A DNA stretch of 64,000 bases. Source: Edaphobacter modestus. GTDB taxonomy: Bacteria > Acidobacteriota > Terriglobia > Terriglobales > Acidobacteriaceae. Shown here one piece after another: positions 26,454 to 35,241 of the stretch. The stretch is taken from contig NZ_SHKW01000001.1 in the NCBI RefSeq assembly GCF_004217555.1, positions 806,001-870,000 of the forward strand. Direction: 5' to 3'. The position numbers and the translations under genes were made by a program. Below the pieces are notes generated by a model that was given only the letters and a program-made list of their open reading frames with translations, ran no database searches and was not told where the DNA came from. Each line of letters starts with the position of its first letter. Position 1 is the first letter of the stretch.

Positions 26454-28178
26454 ATGACCGATGTTGTTCCGTCAACTCAAAGCAAGTTCGGTGGACCTAC
26501 GCCCACTCAGGGAGAGGCAATTCAAGCGGCACCAATCTGCCGGACGTCCTTCCCCTCTAGCAGGTTCGCATGTACGATCGCGCTCTGCCTCGCGTTAGCA
26601 GGGATCATCGCTGATCCGACAACGTGTCATGCGCAGTCGCCGTCGGCCAGTACCCGTGCCACGTCCGAGAATGCAATGACGCCTGATGTGCATGCGGCTC
26701 AGAACGATATCGCCAACCCAACTTATGACAATGATCCGATCGAAGAGAAAACTACGCCTTCCCGCGCGAATGCAACTGACTCTTGGGGTCCAGTTCCAAC
26801 AAAAAAAGCTTCTGTTGCTAATTTGGCACCCTACCTCCTGCCATACTTCAACAACGGACCCGTGTTCGGGCTGCCAGGAACCGACTCGAGAGATTTCCGC
26901 TATCGCACTCAATTGAGTGGTGATTGGGGCGGGCTGCGAACAGATCTAGCTCGTTATGGATTTTTCTTTGATCTTTTCTCAACGAGTGCATATCAAGACG
27001 TAGCGTCAGGTGGTCTCAAAACCGGAAGCGCCTTCATAGAAAACACCCAGCTCTCGATCAATGTGGATACCGGGCGCGCGGGACTCTGGCCGGGCGGCGT
27101 ATTCCACATCACCTTGGAAGCCAGGAATGGAAGCTCTTCACCGCAGAATACTTTTACCGTGGGCTCCATCGTGCCTCAGTACACCGGGCTGGCCTTCCCA
27201 GGTCCCTTCTTCGTCCATGATGTCCTCCCCACGGAGTATTTCCTATTTCAGTCTCTGACGCCGAAATTCTCCGTCATCTTGGGAAAGGTCAACGTGCTCA
27301 CCCACGCCGACCAGACCTTTTTCGGCAACAGCTACAAGTACGACTTCGCCAACCTAAACTTCAACAAGAATCCGATGGCCCTCAATTTTTACAACACCAC
27401 TTCGTTGGCAGCGATTGGGGTGTGGACGCCGTCAAAATGGCTAACCACTGCTGCCGGCGTGTTCGATCCCAATAGCCAGGCGGATAATTTGGCCACGAAT
27501 GCCTTCGATCGGGTAAACATCTATGGCATCACAATCTTTTCATACAAGATCCGCAACTTATCGGGCAAATCCTGGGGGCAGGCCAACTGGACGAACAAGC
27601 CGAAAATCGATTTGACGTCACCATTTGGGCAGTTGTCGCCGTCGGAAGTTCCGCAGGCTGTCGGAGTTCTGTTGGGGACTCCTTCAGCTCAGGCTTTGCC
27701 CATCAACTATAAGGGTAAGAGTTGGGTCACGATCGGAAACTTTTCGCAGTATCTCTTTGTGAAAGATCAGCCTGCGGCGGTCGCTGAGAAACTCGGGAGC
27801 GGCCAGGAGCTCAGAGGAATTGGTCTGTTCGGACGCATCGGATATGCCCCAGAGCACACCAACCCTATCACGCGTGATGCGAGCGTAGCGTTGTTTGCCT
27901 ATGGCCTCTCTGATCACAGGCCCAATGACAGTTTTGGATTGGGAATCTATCACAATGGAATCAGTCAGCCTTTGAAAAATGACTTCAAGCGGCTCACCGG
28001 AGCCGCAGCCACTGTGAAAAACGAGAATGGGCTCGAGGTCTCCTACGATTTCGCGATCACTCCGGCGATCAGGCTGATTCCAAGTTATCAGCACATCTGG
28101 AACCCTATGACCGCCGGGGTGGCAAAGAATGAACACGGCGCGGACGTATTTCTTCTTCGCTCGAGTTTGATATGGTGA
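26454..28178 (+). CDS. OprB-type carbohydrate-selective porin
   Basis: From ATG 26454 the protein has 574 residues; the longer frame from 26250 overlaps the upstream gene. A signal peptide with core ACTIALCLALAGIIA ends near CHAQ (about residue 60), followed by a low-complexity linker. Then comes the OprB domain starting FRYRTQLSGDWGGLRTDLAR, with WPGGVFHITLEARNG and LAAIGVWTPSKW, and a C-terminus with alternating strands ending LLRSSLIW (terminal aromatic). Expected role: diffusion channel for sugars or small acids in the outer membrane. It closes the plus-strand cluster 22712-28178. Confidence 0.8.
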   Translation: MTDVVPSTQSKFGGPTPTQGEAIQAAPICRTSFPSSRFACTIALCLALAGIIADPTTCHAQSPSASTRATSENAMTPDVHAAQNDIANPTYDNDPIEEKTTPSRANATDSWGPVPTKKASVANLAPYLLPYFNNGPVFGLPGTDSRDFRYRTQLSGDWGGLRTDLARYGFFFDLFSTSAYQDVASGGLKTGSAFIENTQLSINVDTGRAGLWPGGVFHITLEARNGSSSPQNTFTVGSIVPQYTGLAFPGPFFVHDVLPTEYFLFQSLTPKFSVILGKVNVLTHADQTFFGNSYKYDFANLNFNKNPMALNFYNTTSLAAIGVWTPSKWLTTAAGVFDPNSQADNLATNAFDRVNIYGITIFSYKIRNLSGKSWGQANWTNKPKIDLTSPFGQLSPSEVPQAVGVLLGTPSAQALPINYKGKSWVTIGNFSQYLFVKDQPAAVAEKLGSGQELRGIGLFGRIGYAPEHTNPITRDASVALFAYGLSDHRPNDSFGLGIYHNGISQPLKNDFKRLTGAAATVKNENGLEVSYDFAITPAIRLIPSYQHIWNPMTAGVAKNEHGADVFLLRSSLIW

Positions 28179-28303
28179 GAGAAGATCGTTCGGTCGGGAG
28201 TTGTATCTACTGCGCAGAGAGGATCAAATGCTGAAACAATCTCCAACATTTTCGACAATTCGTACACCTTCCTCCTATCCGGCATCGCACAAGCGTTACC
28301 TTC

Positions 28304-28416
28304 TAGTCGAGCGTGAGAGCGCAAAGGCCGAGACCTGACCGACGGGAATGCCACGCGACGCTCCTGTGACGAGCGCTGTCTTGTTTTCGAGGGTGCCATT
28401 TCCTGTAGCCGGAATC
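28304..28416 (-). pseudogene. N-terminal scrap of a short-chain dehydrogenase
   Basis: A minus-strand frame reads GTLENKTALVTGASRGI and then a changed stretch to a stop. The TGASRGI Rossmann motif is typical of SDR enzymes. Nothing of the catalytic YxxxK part follows. The remaining bases from 28179 to 28521 show no other gene. Confidence 0.45.
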
Positions 28417-28521
28417 TAGAAATCTCAAGGTCAGGCAGTGATTTTGCGTAACCGCGTGATGGCTTCCCTGCTCAGCAGCCACATTTGTTGGAACGGTCGC
28501 TCTAACGAGGCCCAATTTAAG

Positions 28522-28638
28522 GGCTCTGTTGCATTAACTGGCGCACACGCGACTCGCCCTTACAGATGCTGCAGATCAGGCAGCAACATCGAACAGCTTG
28601 TTGATGAATTTAATTTCGCCAGCGACCTTGGGCTTGCA
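28522..28638 (-). mobile_element. Right-end remnant of an IS6-family element
   Basis: It starts with the terminal repeat GGCTCTGTTGCATTAACT and continues through the last codons of the transposase on the minus strand (VAGEIKFINKLFDVAA-like). It is nearly identical to 34650-34764 read backwards. It ends abruptly at 28638, where the xylR remnant begins. Confidence 0.85.
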
Positions 28639-28640
28639 TC

Positions 28641-29629
28641 ATTGGAAACTTCGACGATCCCGGAACAGCCCGACGCGTCACCCAGGCCCGATTACCTGTC
28701 GTTGGGTTCGGAGGCGGATATGGGTGGTATGTGGCAGGATCGTCCATTCCATACTTTTACACAAATAACAAAGCAATCGCGACGCTCACGGCAGATCACT
28801 TGCTCGATCGAGGGTTCAAGCATTTCGCCTACTGCGGCTACGCAACAAGTCCGATCAATGGCTGATCGCAGGAGCGCCAGGATGCGTTCGAGAGCTACCT
28901 ACGGAAGGTGCAACGTCCTGCGCTATTTTCAATCGCTTCCCTCGCTCAAACAATAACTGGGCCACTCTGCAGCGTTCCCTGGGAGGGTGGCTGAAGAAAC
29001 TCCCGAAACCGCTCGGTGTCATGGCGGCGAACGACAACCGTGGGCGACAGGTGCTTGAAGCATGCCGCGCATATGACATAGCGGTTCCCGACGAGGTTGC
29101 GGTCGTGGGTGTCGATAACGATGAACTCTTGTGTCGCTTGAGCAGCCCGCCCCTCAGCAGTGTGGAGCAAGGTGCCAAAGGAATAGGCTACGCCGCGGCA
29201 GCGCTGCTCGACCAAATGATACAGGGCCACAATTCCCGGAAGCGTCAATATGTCTCCGACCCTACAACCGTTGTGACGCGGCAGTCGACGGATATATTGG
29301 CGATAGACGATCCAAAAGTTGCCCAGGCAATGGCATTCATCCGTGACCACTCGTCGGAGGGGATCAAGGTCCCGCAGGTCGTTAACGCTGTTGCCATCTC
29401 TCGTTCCGGGTTGGAGACCCGCTTTGCATGAGCTCTCGGCTATTCTATTCACACCGCAATAGGCCACACCAAGCTCGAACGTGTGAGGCGGCTAGTGACG
29501 GAAACGGACATGCCGCTGAAACAAATTGCTTCGGAGAGTGGTTTCAGATCGGTCCAGCATATGACCACTCTTTTCGTAAAATCATTTGGTCAAACACCAG
29601 GCATGTATCGCCGCACCTCAACGATTTGA
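28641..29629 (+). pseudogene. xylR: XylR-family (AraC-type) transcription regulator, truncated and broken
   Basis: The pieces follow the order of XylR: LPVVGFGGGYG, FKHFAYCGYATSPING, an in-frame stop (TGA) near 28861, a frameshift near 28930, then NNNWATLQRSLGGWLKKLP, GVMAANDNRGRQVLEACRAY, VAVVGVDNDELLCRLSSPPL, and after a second stop (29429-29431) GYSIHTAIGHTKLERVRRLV and GQTPGMYRR, the AraC DNA-binding domain. The N-terminal about 90 residues are replaced by IS6 DNA. In gamma-proteobacteria XylR activates xylose genes. Here its loss leaves the neighbouring xylose dehydrogenase-like gene without this regulator. Confidence 0.8.
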
Positions 29630-29903
29630 AGACCTCTCATGGAACGGAGCACGTCGTGTTGTTTCGCAACAACTCCAAACATTCGTCTCGACATGTGTTA
29701 CGGAATTCTATAAATCGATGACTTGATTAGATAAACAACAGCAATTGAACCAGGCTGGCGGTGCTGAGTACTCTGGATTGTGATTGCGCGGAAGGCACGT
29801 TTGTTTTTCGATGGATATGAGATCGAGCAATATTGGTTATAAGTACGCCACTTTGAACCAGCACATCTCGAGTGCAGGCGGCTTCGTCAAGTTATATTGA
29901 GAA

Positions 29904-30680
29904 ATGACTGTGAACAATCAATTTGCATGCTATCCAAGTTTGCGCGACCGATCTGTCCTCATTACCGGAGGTGCTTCTGGGATCGGGGCGGCCATGGTTG
30001 AAGAGTTTGCGCTCCAAGGGGCCAAAGTATCCTTTCTGGATGTGGCGACGGAACCAGCACAGGACCTGATTCGGAGCTTGGAGGGGCGATCTGCCCACGA
30101 GCCTCTCTTTGTGCGATGTGACATTACGGATATATGCGCTCTAAAATCAGCAATTCGGCTAGTCGAGGATCGTTTGGGGACGGTTCGGGTTCTTGTAAAT
30201 AACGCTGCGAATGACGACAGGCATGACGTGAACGAGGTGACACCAGAGTACTGGGATAACCGGATGAACGTGAATCTCCGCCATCACTTCTTCACAATCC
30301 AAGCACTCAGCCCTAGCATGAGCTCAGTTGGCGGAGGTTCGGTTATCAATATGAGTTCAATTGCATGGATGATTCCGTCGACTGGCCTGCCGGCCTATGT
30401 AACCGCAAAAGCTGCCATTGTTGGGCTAACTCGCGCAATGGCCCATGAACTCGGATCTTCGAATATTCGAGTGAACAGCGTCTTGCCCGGTGCGGTTTTA
30501 ACCGAACGTCAAAGGCGGCTTTGGTGGACCCCGGAGTATGAAGCGGAAATCATGGAGAGACAAGCATTGAATGCAAGCCTGCTTCCTAGCGACGTCGCAC
30601 GAATGGTCTTGTTCCTTGCCGCGGATGACAGTTCGGCAATCACAAATCAGAGTTTCATCGTCGATAGTGGTTGGGTCTAA
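29904..30680 (+). CDS. Short-chain dehydrogenase resembling D-xylose 1-dehydrogenase
   Basis: The 258-residue SDR has SVLITGGASGIGAAMVEEFA (TGxxxGxG), NNAANDDRHDVNEVTPEYWD, INMSSIAWMIPSTGLPAYVT with catalytic Ser, AYVTAKAAI with the YxxxK, and RVNSVLPGAVLTERQRRLWW. The initial YPSLRDRSVLITGG, NDDRH, YWDNRMNVNLRH and the TPEYEAEI region match the Caulobacter D-xylose 1-dehydrogenase of the oxidative (Weimberg/Dahms) pathway more closely than general SDRs. Expected reaction: D-xylose plus NAD+ to D-xylonolactone. It lies next to a broken xylR, which supports a pentose role. Confidence 0.7.
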   Translation: MTVNNQFACYPSLRDRSVLITGGASGIGAAMVEEFALQGAKVSFLDVATEPAQDLIRSLEGRSAHEPLFVRCDITDICALKSAIRLVEDRLGTVRVLVNNAANDDRHDVNEVTPEYWDNRMNVNLRHHFFTIQALSPSMSSVGGGSVINMSSIAWMIPSTGLPAYVTAKAAIVGLTRAMAHELGSSNIRVNSVLPGAVLTERQRRLWWTPEYEAEIMERQALNASLLPSDVARMVLFLAADDSSAITNQSFIVDSGWV

Positions 30681-30930
30681 GTTCGGGCCGCACCGCGAAT
30701 ATGTCTTGGGCTCCCGAAGCAGCGGCCGCGACGTTGCGGCAAATCATGGAGGACATACAATGACTGCGCGATGCTCGCAGCACCAGCAACGGTTGTTTGC
30801 TTCAGGTCAAGCTACAACCATGACTCTCTTCTCTACTGCCACCATCAATTGCATATAGATTACGGCTTCATGCAGTTGATCAAGCACGTTTGACTAAGAG
30901 CAGATGTAACAGCGGTTCAGGACGCACAAA

Positions 30931-33336
30931 ATGCTAGCAAACAAGACAACTATAGCGCTCTCTACGGTCGCACTTTTAGCAGGCATTATTGGGGGTCCCT
31001 CGACGCCTATTGCCGCCGCTCGCACACCTTCCACATCAAAAGATTCCATCCAGGATTGGCCAAGCTATGGAGGACAGCCTGCAAATGACCATTACTCGCC
31101 ACTAAAGCAAGTCAACAAGAGCAACGTTTCGAAGCTCAAGGTTGCCTGGACCTACGATACCGGCGAAGACGGTGGCATGGAGACCAACCCACTGGTGGTC
31201 GGAAAGGTACTCTACTCCTACACTCCATCCCAAAAAGTGATCGCGTTAGATTCAGCAACCGGAAAACTCTTGTGGAGGTTCGATTCCGGGATTACTGCCG
31301 AACAGCCCACTCGCGGACTCTCATATTGGACCGATGGGAAGCAGGGCCGACTGTTCGCCGGGATCATGAATTATCTTTATGCGCTTGACCCGAAGACAGG
31401 AAAACCAATTGCCGATTTTGGGGAAGCCGGTCGCATCGATTTACGAAAGGGTCTTCGCGGCGACTACCATCTCCAGTCGATCGCGTTGACCACACCCGGA
31501 ATTATCTATAAGGACCTGATCATTGTTGGTGGTGAGATGCCGGAGACCCTGCCGGCGGCGCCGGGTGACATTCGTGCCTACGACGTCCATACTGGCGCGA
31601 CTCGATGGACGTTCCACACGATCCCGCATCCGGGCGAGTTTGGATACGAAACCTGGCCTGCAGACGCCTGGCAACATTCGGGCGCTGCCAACAACTGGTC
31701 GGGAATGAGCCTCGATATCGAAAGAGGAATCGTCTACGTTCCTACCGGGTCGACAGCATTTGATTTCTACGGAGGCGATCGACTCGGTAACAACCTGTTC
31801 GCCAACACGCTGTTGGCGCTCGATGTCAACACGGGCAAAAGGATATGGCATTTTCAGGGCGTTCATCATGACATTTGGGATAGAGACTTTCCTTCTGCTC
31901 CGTCGCTAGTGACTATTCGTCACAACGGAAAGAACATCGATGCAATAGCCCAAACGACAAAGCAGGGATTTCTCTACCTCTTCGACCGCTCTACAGGCGC
32001 GCCTCTGTTTCCGATCGAGGAACGGAAGTATCCAGCGAGTACGGTACCGGGAGAAATAGCTTCGCCGACACAACCTCATCCGTTGAAGCCGGAGCCATAC
32101 GCACGCCAGATTCTGACGGAGGATATGCTGACGAACCGTACACCCGAGGCTCATGCTTGGGCAGTTCAGCAATTTCGGACATTCCGTAGCGAAGGTCAAT
32201 TTGTGCCCTTCGGCCTCAATAAGCAGACTGTCATTTTTCCCGGCTTCGACGGTGGTGCCGAGTGGGGTGGTCCCGCAGTAGACGTTAAGACCGGGGTCAT
32301 CTACATCAACGCCAACGAGATGGCCTGGACAGGAGGCCTCCAGCAAAATGACACTGCAAGGAGCCCGGGTGAAGCAATCTACCGCAGCCAATGCAGCGTC
32401 TGTCATGGAGCAGACCGAAGCGGTTCGCCTCCGGGATTCCCGTCTCTTGTTGAAATAGAAAAACGTCTCTCAGACGACCAGATCAAATCCGTCGTCCATC
32501 ACGGCAAGGGCAGGATGCCCACCTTCCCGAACCTGAGCGATTCGCAACTCGACCAGTTGTTAGCGTTTTTGAAAAACCCGACAGCCACACCCGATGACCC
32601 TTCAGGCGACAAAAAGGAGATGGAATCTCTTGCCGCGGCTTCCACAGAATCAGATGCACTCGGCGGAAAGGTCTACCAACAACGATGTGCGATCTGCCAC
32701 GGGGACAAACGCGAAGGTAACCCTCCATCATTCCCCATGCTCATCGGAGTTGGCGGACGGCTTTCGCGACAGCAAATCGTAAATGTCATCCATCAGGGTC
32801 GAGGCAGAATGCCGGGATTCTCAAATCTTGGATCCGACAATCTGAACGCCCTTCTCCGCTTCCTCGGTGCGCTCGACATTAACGCGCCGATACACAAGGC
32901 CGGTCCACAATACAGCTTTACTGGCTATCGGAAGTTCCTCGACCCCGATCATTATCCAGCGATTGCTCCTCCCTGGGGAACGTTGAACGCGATTGATCTG
33001 AATACAGGTGAATATCTTTGGAAGGTCCCTCTAGGCGAGTATCCGGACCTGGCCGCCAAAGGAATGAAGAACACCGGATCGGAAAACTATGGAGGGCCGA
33101 TTGTTACCGCCGGCGGCGTTGTGTTCATCGGCGCCAGCCTCTACGACTACAAGTTTCATGCGTTCGACGCCAGTTCAGGCAAGCTGTTATGGGAAACGAA
33201 ACTTCCATATGCGGGTAGAGCTACTCCTGCAACTTACATGGTCGATGGTAAGCAATTCGTCGTTGTCGCCACAGGCGGAGGGCGTTACCAGATCGCGCCG
33301 GCTAGGGGTGTCTACGTCGCATTCGCATTACCCTAA
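30931..33336 (+). CDS. PQQ-dependent dehydrogenase with two internal cytochrome c motifs
   Basis: This 801-residue exported quinoprotein has a signal peptide ending near PIAAA, then an eight-bladed propeller starting DWPSYGGQPANDHYSPLKQV. Its blades show W-motifs such as LKVAWTYDTGED, ALDSATGKLLWRFD, YDVHTGATRWTFHT and ALDVNTGKRIWHFQ. Two heme c sites, CSVCH (near 488) and CAICH (near 588), form a di-heme insertion of about 190 residues, after which the propeller resumes (AIDLNTGEYLWKVPLGEYPD, AFDASSGKLLWETKL). In alcohol or glucose type quinoproteins a single cytochrome domain is usually C-terminal, so an internal double insertion is notable. Substrate probably a sugar or alcohol in the periplasm. 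Confidence 0.85.
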   Translation: MLANKTTIALSTVALLAGIIGGPSTPIAAARTPSTSKDSIQDWPSYGGQPANDHYSPLKQVNKSNVSKLKVAWTYDTGEDGGMETNPLVVGKVLYSYTPSQKVIALDSATGKLLWRFDSGITAEQPTRGLSYWTDGKQGRLFAGIMNYLYALDPKTGKPIADFGEAGRIDLRKGLRGDYHLQSIALTTPGIIYKDLIIVGGEMPETLPAAPGDIRAYDVHTGATRWTFHTIPHPGEFGYETWPADAWQHSGAANNWSGMSLDIERGIVYVPTGSTAFDFYGGDRLGNNLFANTLLALDVNTGKRIWHFQGVHHDIWDRDFPSAPSLVTIRHNGKNIDAIAQTTKQGFLYLFDRSTGAPLFPIEERKYPASTVPGEIASPTQPHPLKPEPYARQILTEDMLTNRTPEAHAWAVQQFRTFRSEGQFVPFGLNKQTVIFPGFDGGAEWGGPAVDVKTGVIYINANEMAWTGGLQQNDTARSPGEAIYRSQCSVCHGADRSGSPPGFPSLVEIEKRLSDDQIKSVVHHGKGRMPTFPNLSDSQLDQLLAFLKNPTATPDDPSGDKKEMESLAAASTESDALGGKVYQQRCAICHGDKREGNPPSFPMLIGVGGRLSRQQIVNVIHQGRGRMPGFSNLGSDNLNALLRFLGALDINAPIHKAGPQYSFTGYRKFLDPDHYPAIAPPWGTLNAIDLNTGEYLWKVPLGEYPDLAAKGMKNTGSENYGGPIVTAGGVVFIGASLYDYKFHAFDASSGKLLWETKLPYAGRATPATYMVDGKQFVVVATGGGRYQIAPARGVYVAFALP

Positions 33337-33413
33337 CGCAGCACACCGTCCTGCTCACTCATTTTGAGGATCAATGACCCCAGTAAGGAAGCTGAAGGAG
33401 AAAGGAACCAAAT

Positions 33414-33953
33414 ATGATTACGCCGATTACCCGTAGAACATTCATGCGTGCAGGCGCCGCCAACTTTGTGGGCGTCACCATTGCCAATTCGCTCACGTCC
33501 CCTCTATGGGCCGAGCCGCTTGTGACTTATCCGGGAATCCAACTCTACACTATCGACAAAGAGCTCAAAGCCGACGTCGACGGAACACTGAAGACCATTC
33601 ACACAATTGGCTATAACGAAGTAGAAGGGGCTGGTTTTGCGGGACTGTCTGCAAAGCAGTTTCGAGTGGCTCTAGATAACGCAGGCCTAAAGTGCAACAG
33701 CACTCACTTCTTCAATTTTGGCGATGGCAATCCATCCGTCATTTTCGATCAGGCAAACACCCTGGGAGTTCGATATGTGGTCAGCTCGTTCCTCGGAAAG
33801 TTCGGTAACGGAACGGGGGGGCGAGGCAGGTCCAGAAGAATACAAGGCGATGGCGGAGTTCTTCAACCAACTGGGCACGTCCGCAAAGAAGACTGGCCTT
33901 CAGCTTGCTTATCACAACCACAATACTGAGTTCAAAGATCTGGGCCAAGGAAA
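33414..33953 (+). pseudogene. Truncated, frameshifted sugar phosphate isomerase/epimerase (TIM barrel), exported type
   Basis: Tat-like start MITPITRRTFMRAGAANFVG, then GIQLYTIDKELKADVDGTLK and GYNEVEGAGFAGLSAKQF, typical of xylose-isomerase-like TIM-barrel proteins with a Tat leader. In the G-run near 33815 the frame shifts; PEEYKAMAEFFNQLGTSAKK and LQLAYHNHNTEFKDLG (the metal-site HNH region) follow in the next frame. The IS6 element then cuts the gene at 33954 and the C-terminal half is absent. Confidence 0.75.
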
Positions 33954-34765
33954 GGGCTCTGTTGCATTAACTAGGGCCGTGTATGGTGAGAGGTGAGTCG
34001 AGGAGTGCAGCAGATGTCCATCTTCAAGCGCCTCCGATTTCCGGTCGAAATCATCCTGGTATGCGTACGGTGGTATTGCAAGTACGGCATCACATATCGC
34101 GATCTTTCGGAGATGATGCAAGAGCGCGGAGTTGAGGTCGACGCCTCGACAATCTTCCGGTGGATGCAGCGTTACGCGCCTGAGCTCGAAAAGCGCATCC
34201 GTTGGTATCAAGGCTACCGCTCGAGCTCCTGGCGGGTGGACGAAACATATGTCAAGGTCGGTGGAGAGTGGAAGTACTTGTTCCGCCGTCGACAAGCATG
34301 GCCGGTTGATCGACTTCATGCTGCTGGACCGCCGTAACACGTGCGCGGCACACCGCTTCCTGGGCCAGGCACTGAAGACGATGCGCAACTGGCCGCCGCA
34401 TTCGATCACAACCGATAAGCTGGGCTCCTATCCCAAGGCGATTGGCGCGCTGCAGCACGAAGGCAAGTTGCCACAGGACACGAAGCACCGCACGTCGAAA
34501 TATCTAAACAACATCATTGAGGCAGATCACGGTGGTCTCAAGCGGGTGATCCGTCCCACCCGCGGTTTTCAGACGATGAGAACAGCGTCTGCCACCATCA
34601 AGGGATTTGAAGTCATGCGTATGATCCGCCGTCGCCATTGCCTCCTCTGCAAGCCCAAGGTCGCTGGCAAAATTAAATTCATCAACAAGCTGTTCGATGT
34701 TGCTGCCTGATCTGCAGCATCTGTAAGGGCGAGTCGCGTGTGCGCCAGTTAATGCAACAGAGCCC
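33954..34765 (+). mobile_element. IS6-family insertion sequence
   Basis: The 18-bp ends GGCTCTGTTGCATTAACT (33955-33972) and its exact complement (34747-34764) bracket about 810 bp with one transposase gene. The flanking 8 bp do not match (CAAGGAAA left, CATCTGGA right), so no target duplication is seen. With a truncated gene on one side and a truncated tnpA on the other, this indicates a deletion or recombination after insertion. Confidence 0.9.
34014..34710 (+). pseudogene. IS6-family transposase with a frameshift
   Basis: MSIFKRLRFPVEIILVCVRW, YGITYRDLSEMMQERGVEVD and WRVDETYVKVGGEWKYLF (first Asp of the DDE triad) are in frame one. Near 34285 the frame changes to AVDKHGRLIDFMLLDRRN, SITTDKLGSYPKAIG (second Asp), NNIIEADHGGLKRVI (Glu) and the basic end. 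About 231 residues would result without the shift, normal for IS6. The single-base shift in the middle should inactivate it. Confidence 0.85.
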
Positions 34766-34766
34766 C

Positions 34767-35041
34767 ATCTGGAGCGAATATACGTTCCTCCGGCCTTTTC
34801 GGACGAAAGCCGTGGATGCATTGGCAGGCACGCTGCTCAGTTTATTCCGGTTCATCTCGCGCAGTAGTTCCACGGCCTCTATAATGCTCCTCGCAGCCGG
34901 AACTGCTTGAAATTGAAAAGTCTCGAGCAGCTCAGGGCTATATCTCCGAAGCTGAGGGTAGTGCTCGTCGATCCGAGAAAGTGCACTGAAGTCTTCATCA
35001 CGTGGGGCCCCGGCGCAGGCAGGCCTATCGTGCTCATCTTT
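34767..35041 (-). pseudogene. Fragment of a Tn3-family transposase (TnpA)
   Basis: The minus-strand frame reads RPACAGAPRDEDFSALSRID, EHYPQLRRYSPELLETFQFQ, VELLREMNRNKLSSVPANAS and TAFVRKGRR, conserved mid-protein blocks of Tn3 TnpA. About 90 residues remain of the usual 900-1000. The right side ends at a stop and the left side is cut by the IS6 end at 34765. It is the only tnpA trace in the window and 22 kb from the transposon at 4596-12736. Confidence 0.75.
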
Positions 35042-35113
35042 TCATCCCTTTCAGGCCGCCTTGCGGAAGTGAGAAACATTCGCCAAAGCGGAATGCCTCC
35101 AGAGCGCCGTTTC

Positions 35114-35143
35114 TTGACAGCCGTGTTCGGTAACCCCTATAGT
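35114..35143 (+). promoter_or_regulatory. Sigma-70-type promoter of the carbohydrate operon
   Basis: TTGACA (35114-35119) and TATAGT (35138-35143) with an 18-bp spacer. The start of transcription would fall at about 35150, inside the operator that follows. A second partial operator (AGCCGTGTTC at 35118) lies in the spacer. Confidence 0.6.
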
Positions 35144-35148
35144 TCCAC

Positions 35149-35168
35149 CTGCGGTAACGTACACGGTT
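35149..35168 (-). promoter_or_regulatory. LacI-type operator in front of the DUF5107 gene
   Basis: Minus strand AACCGTGTAC/GTTACCGCAG, matching the shared motif AACCGTGTAC/GTACACGGTT at one perfect half. It overlaps the predicted transcription start, a repressor position. Confidence 0.65.
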
Positions 35169-35241
35169 ATATTCCAGTCTGCGCTTGCTTTCTTCCGGAA
35201 GCGAACGCAACTCTACTTCTGGCTCTTTCCGAGGCCTTTGC

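Noticed and set aside
33946..34773. 8-bp target duplication of the IS6 element
   Set aside because: The flanks CAAGGAAA and CATCTGGA differ; no duplication is present.
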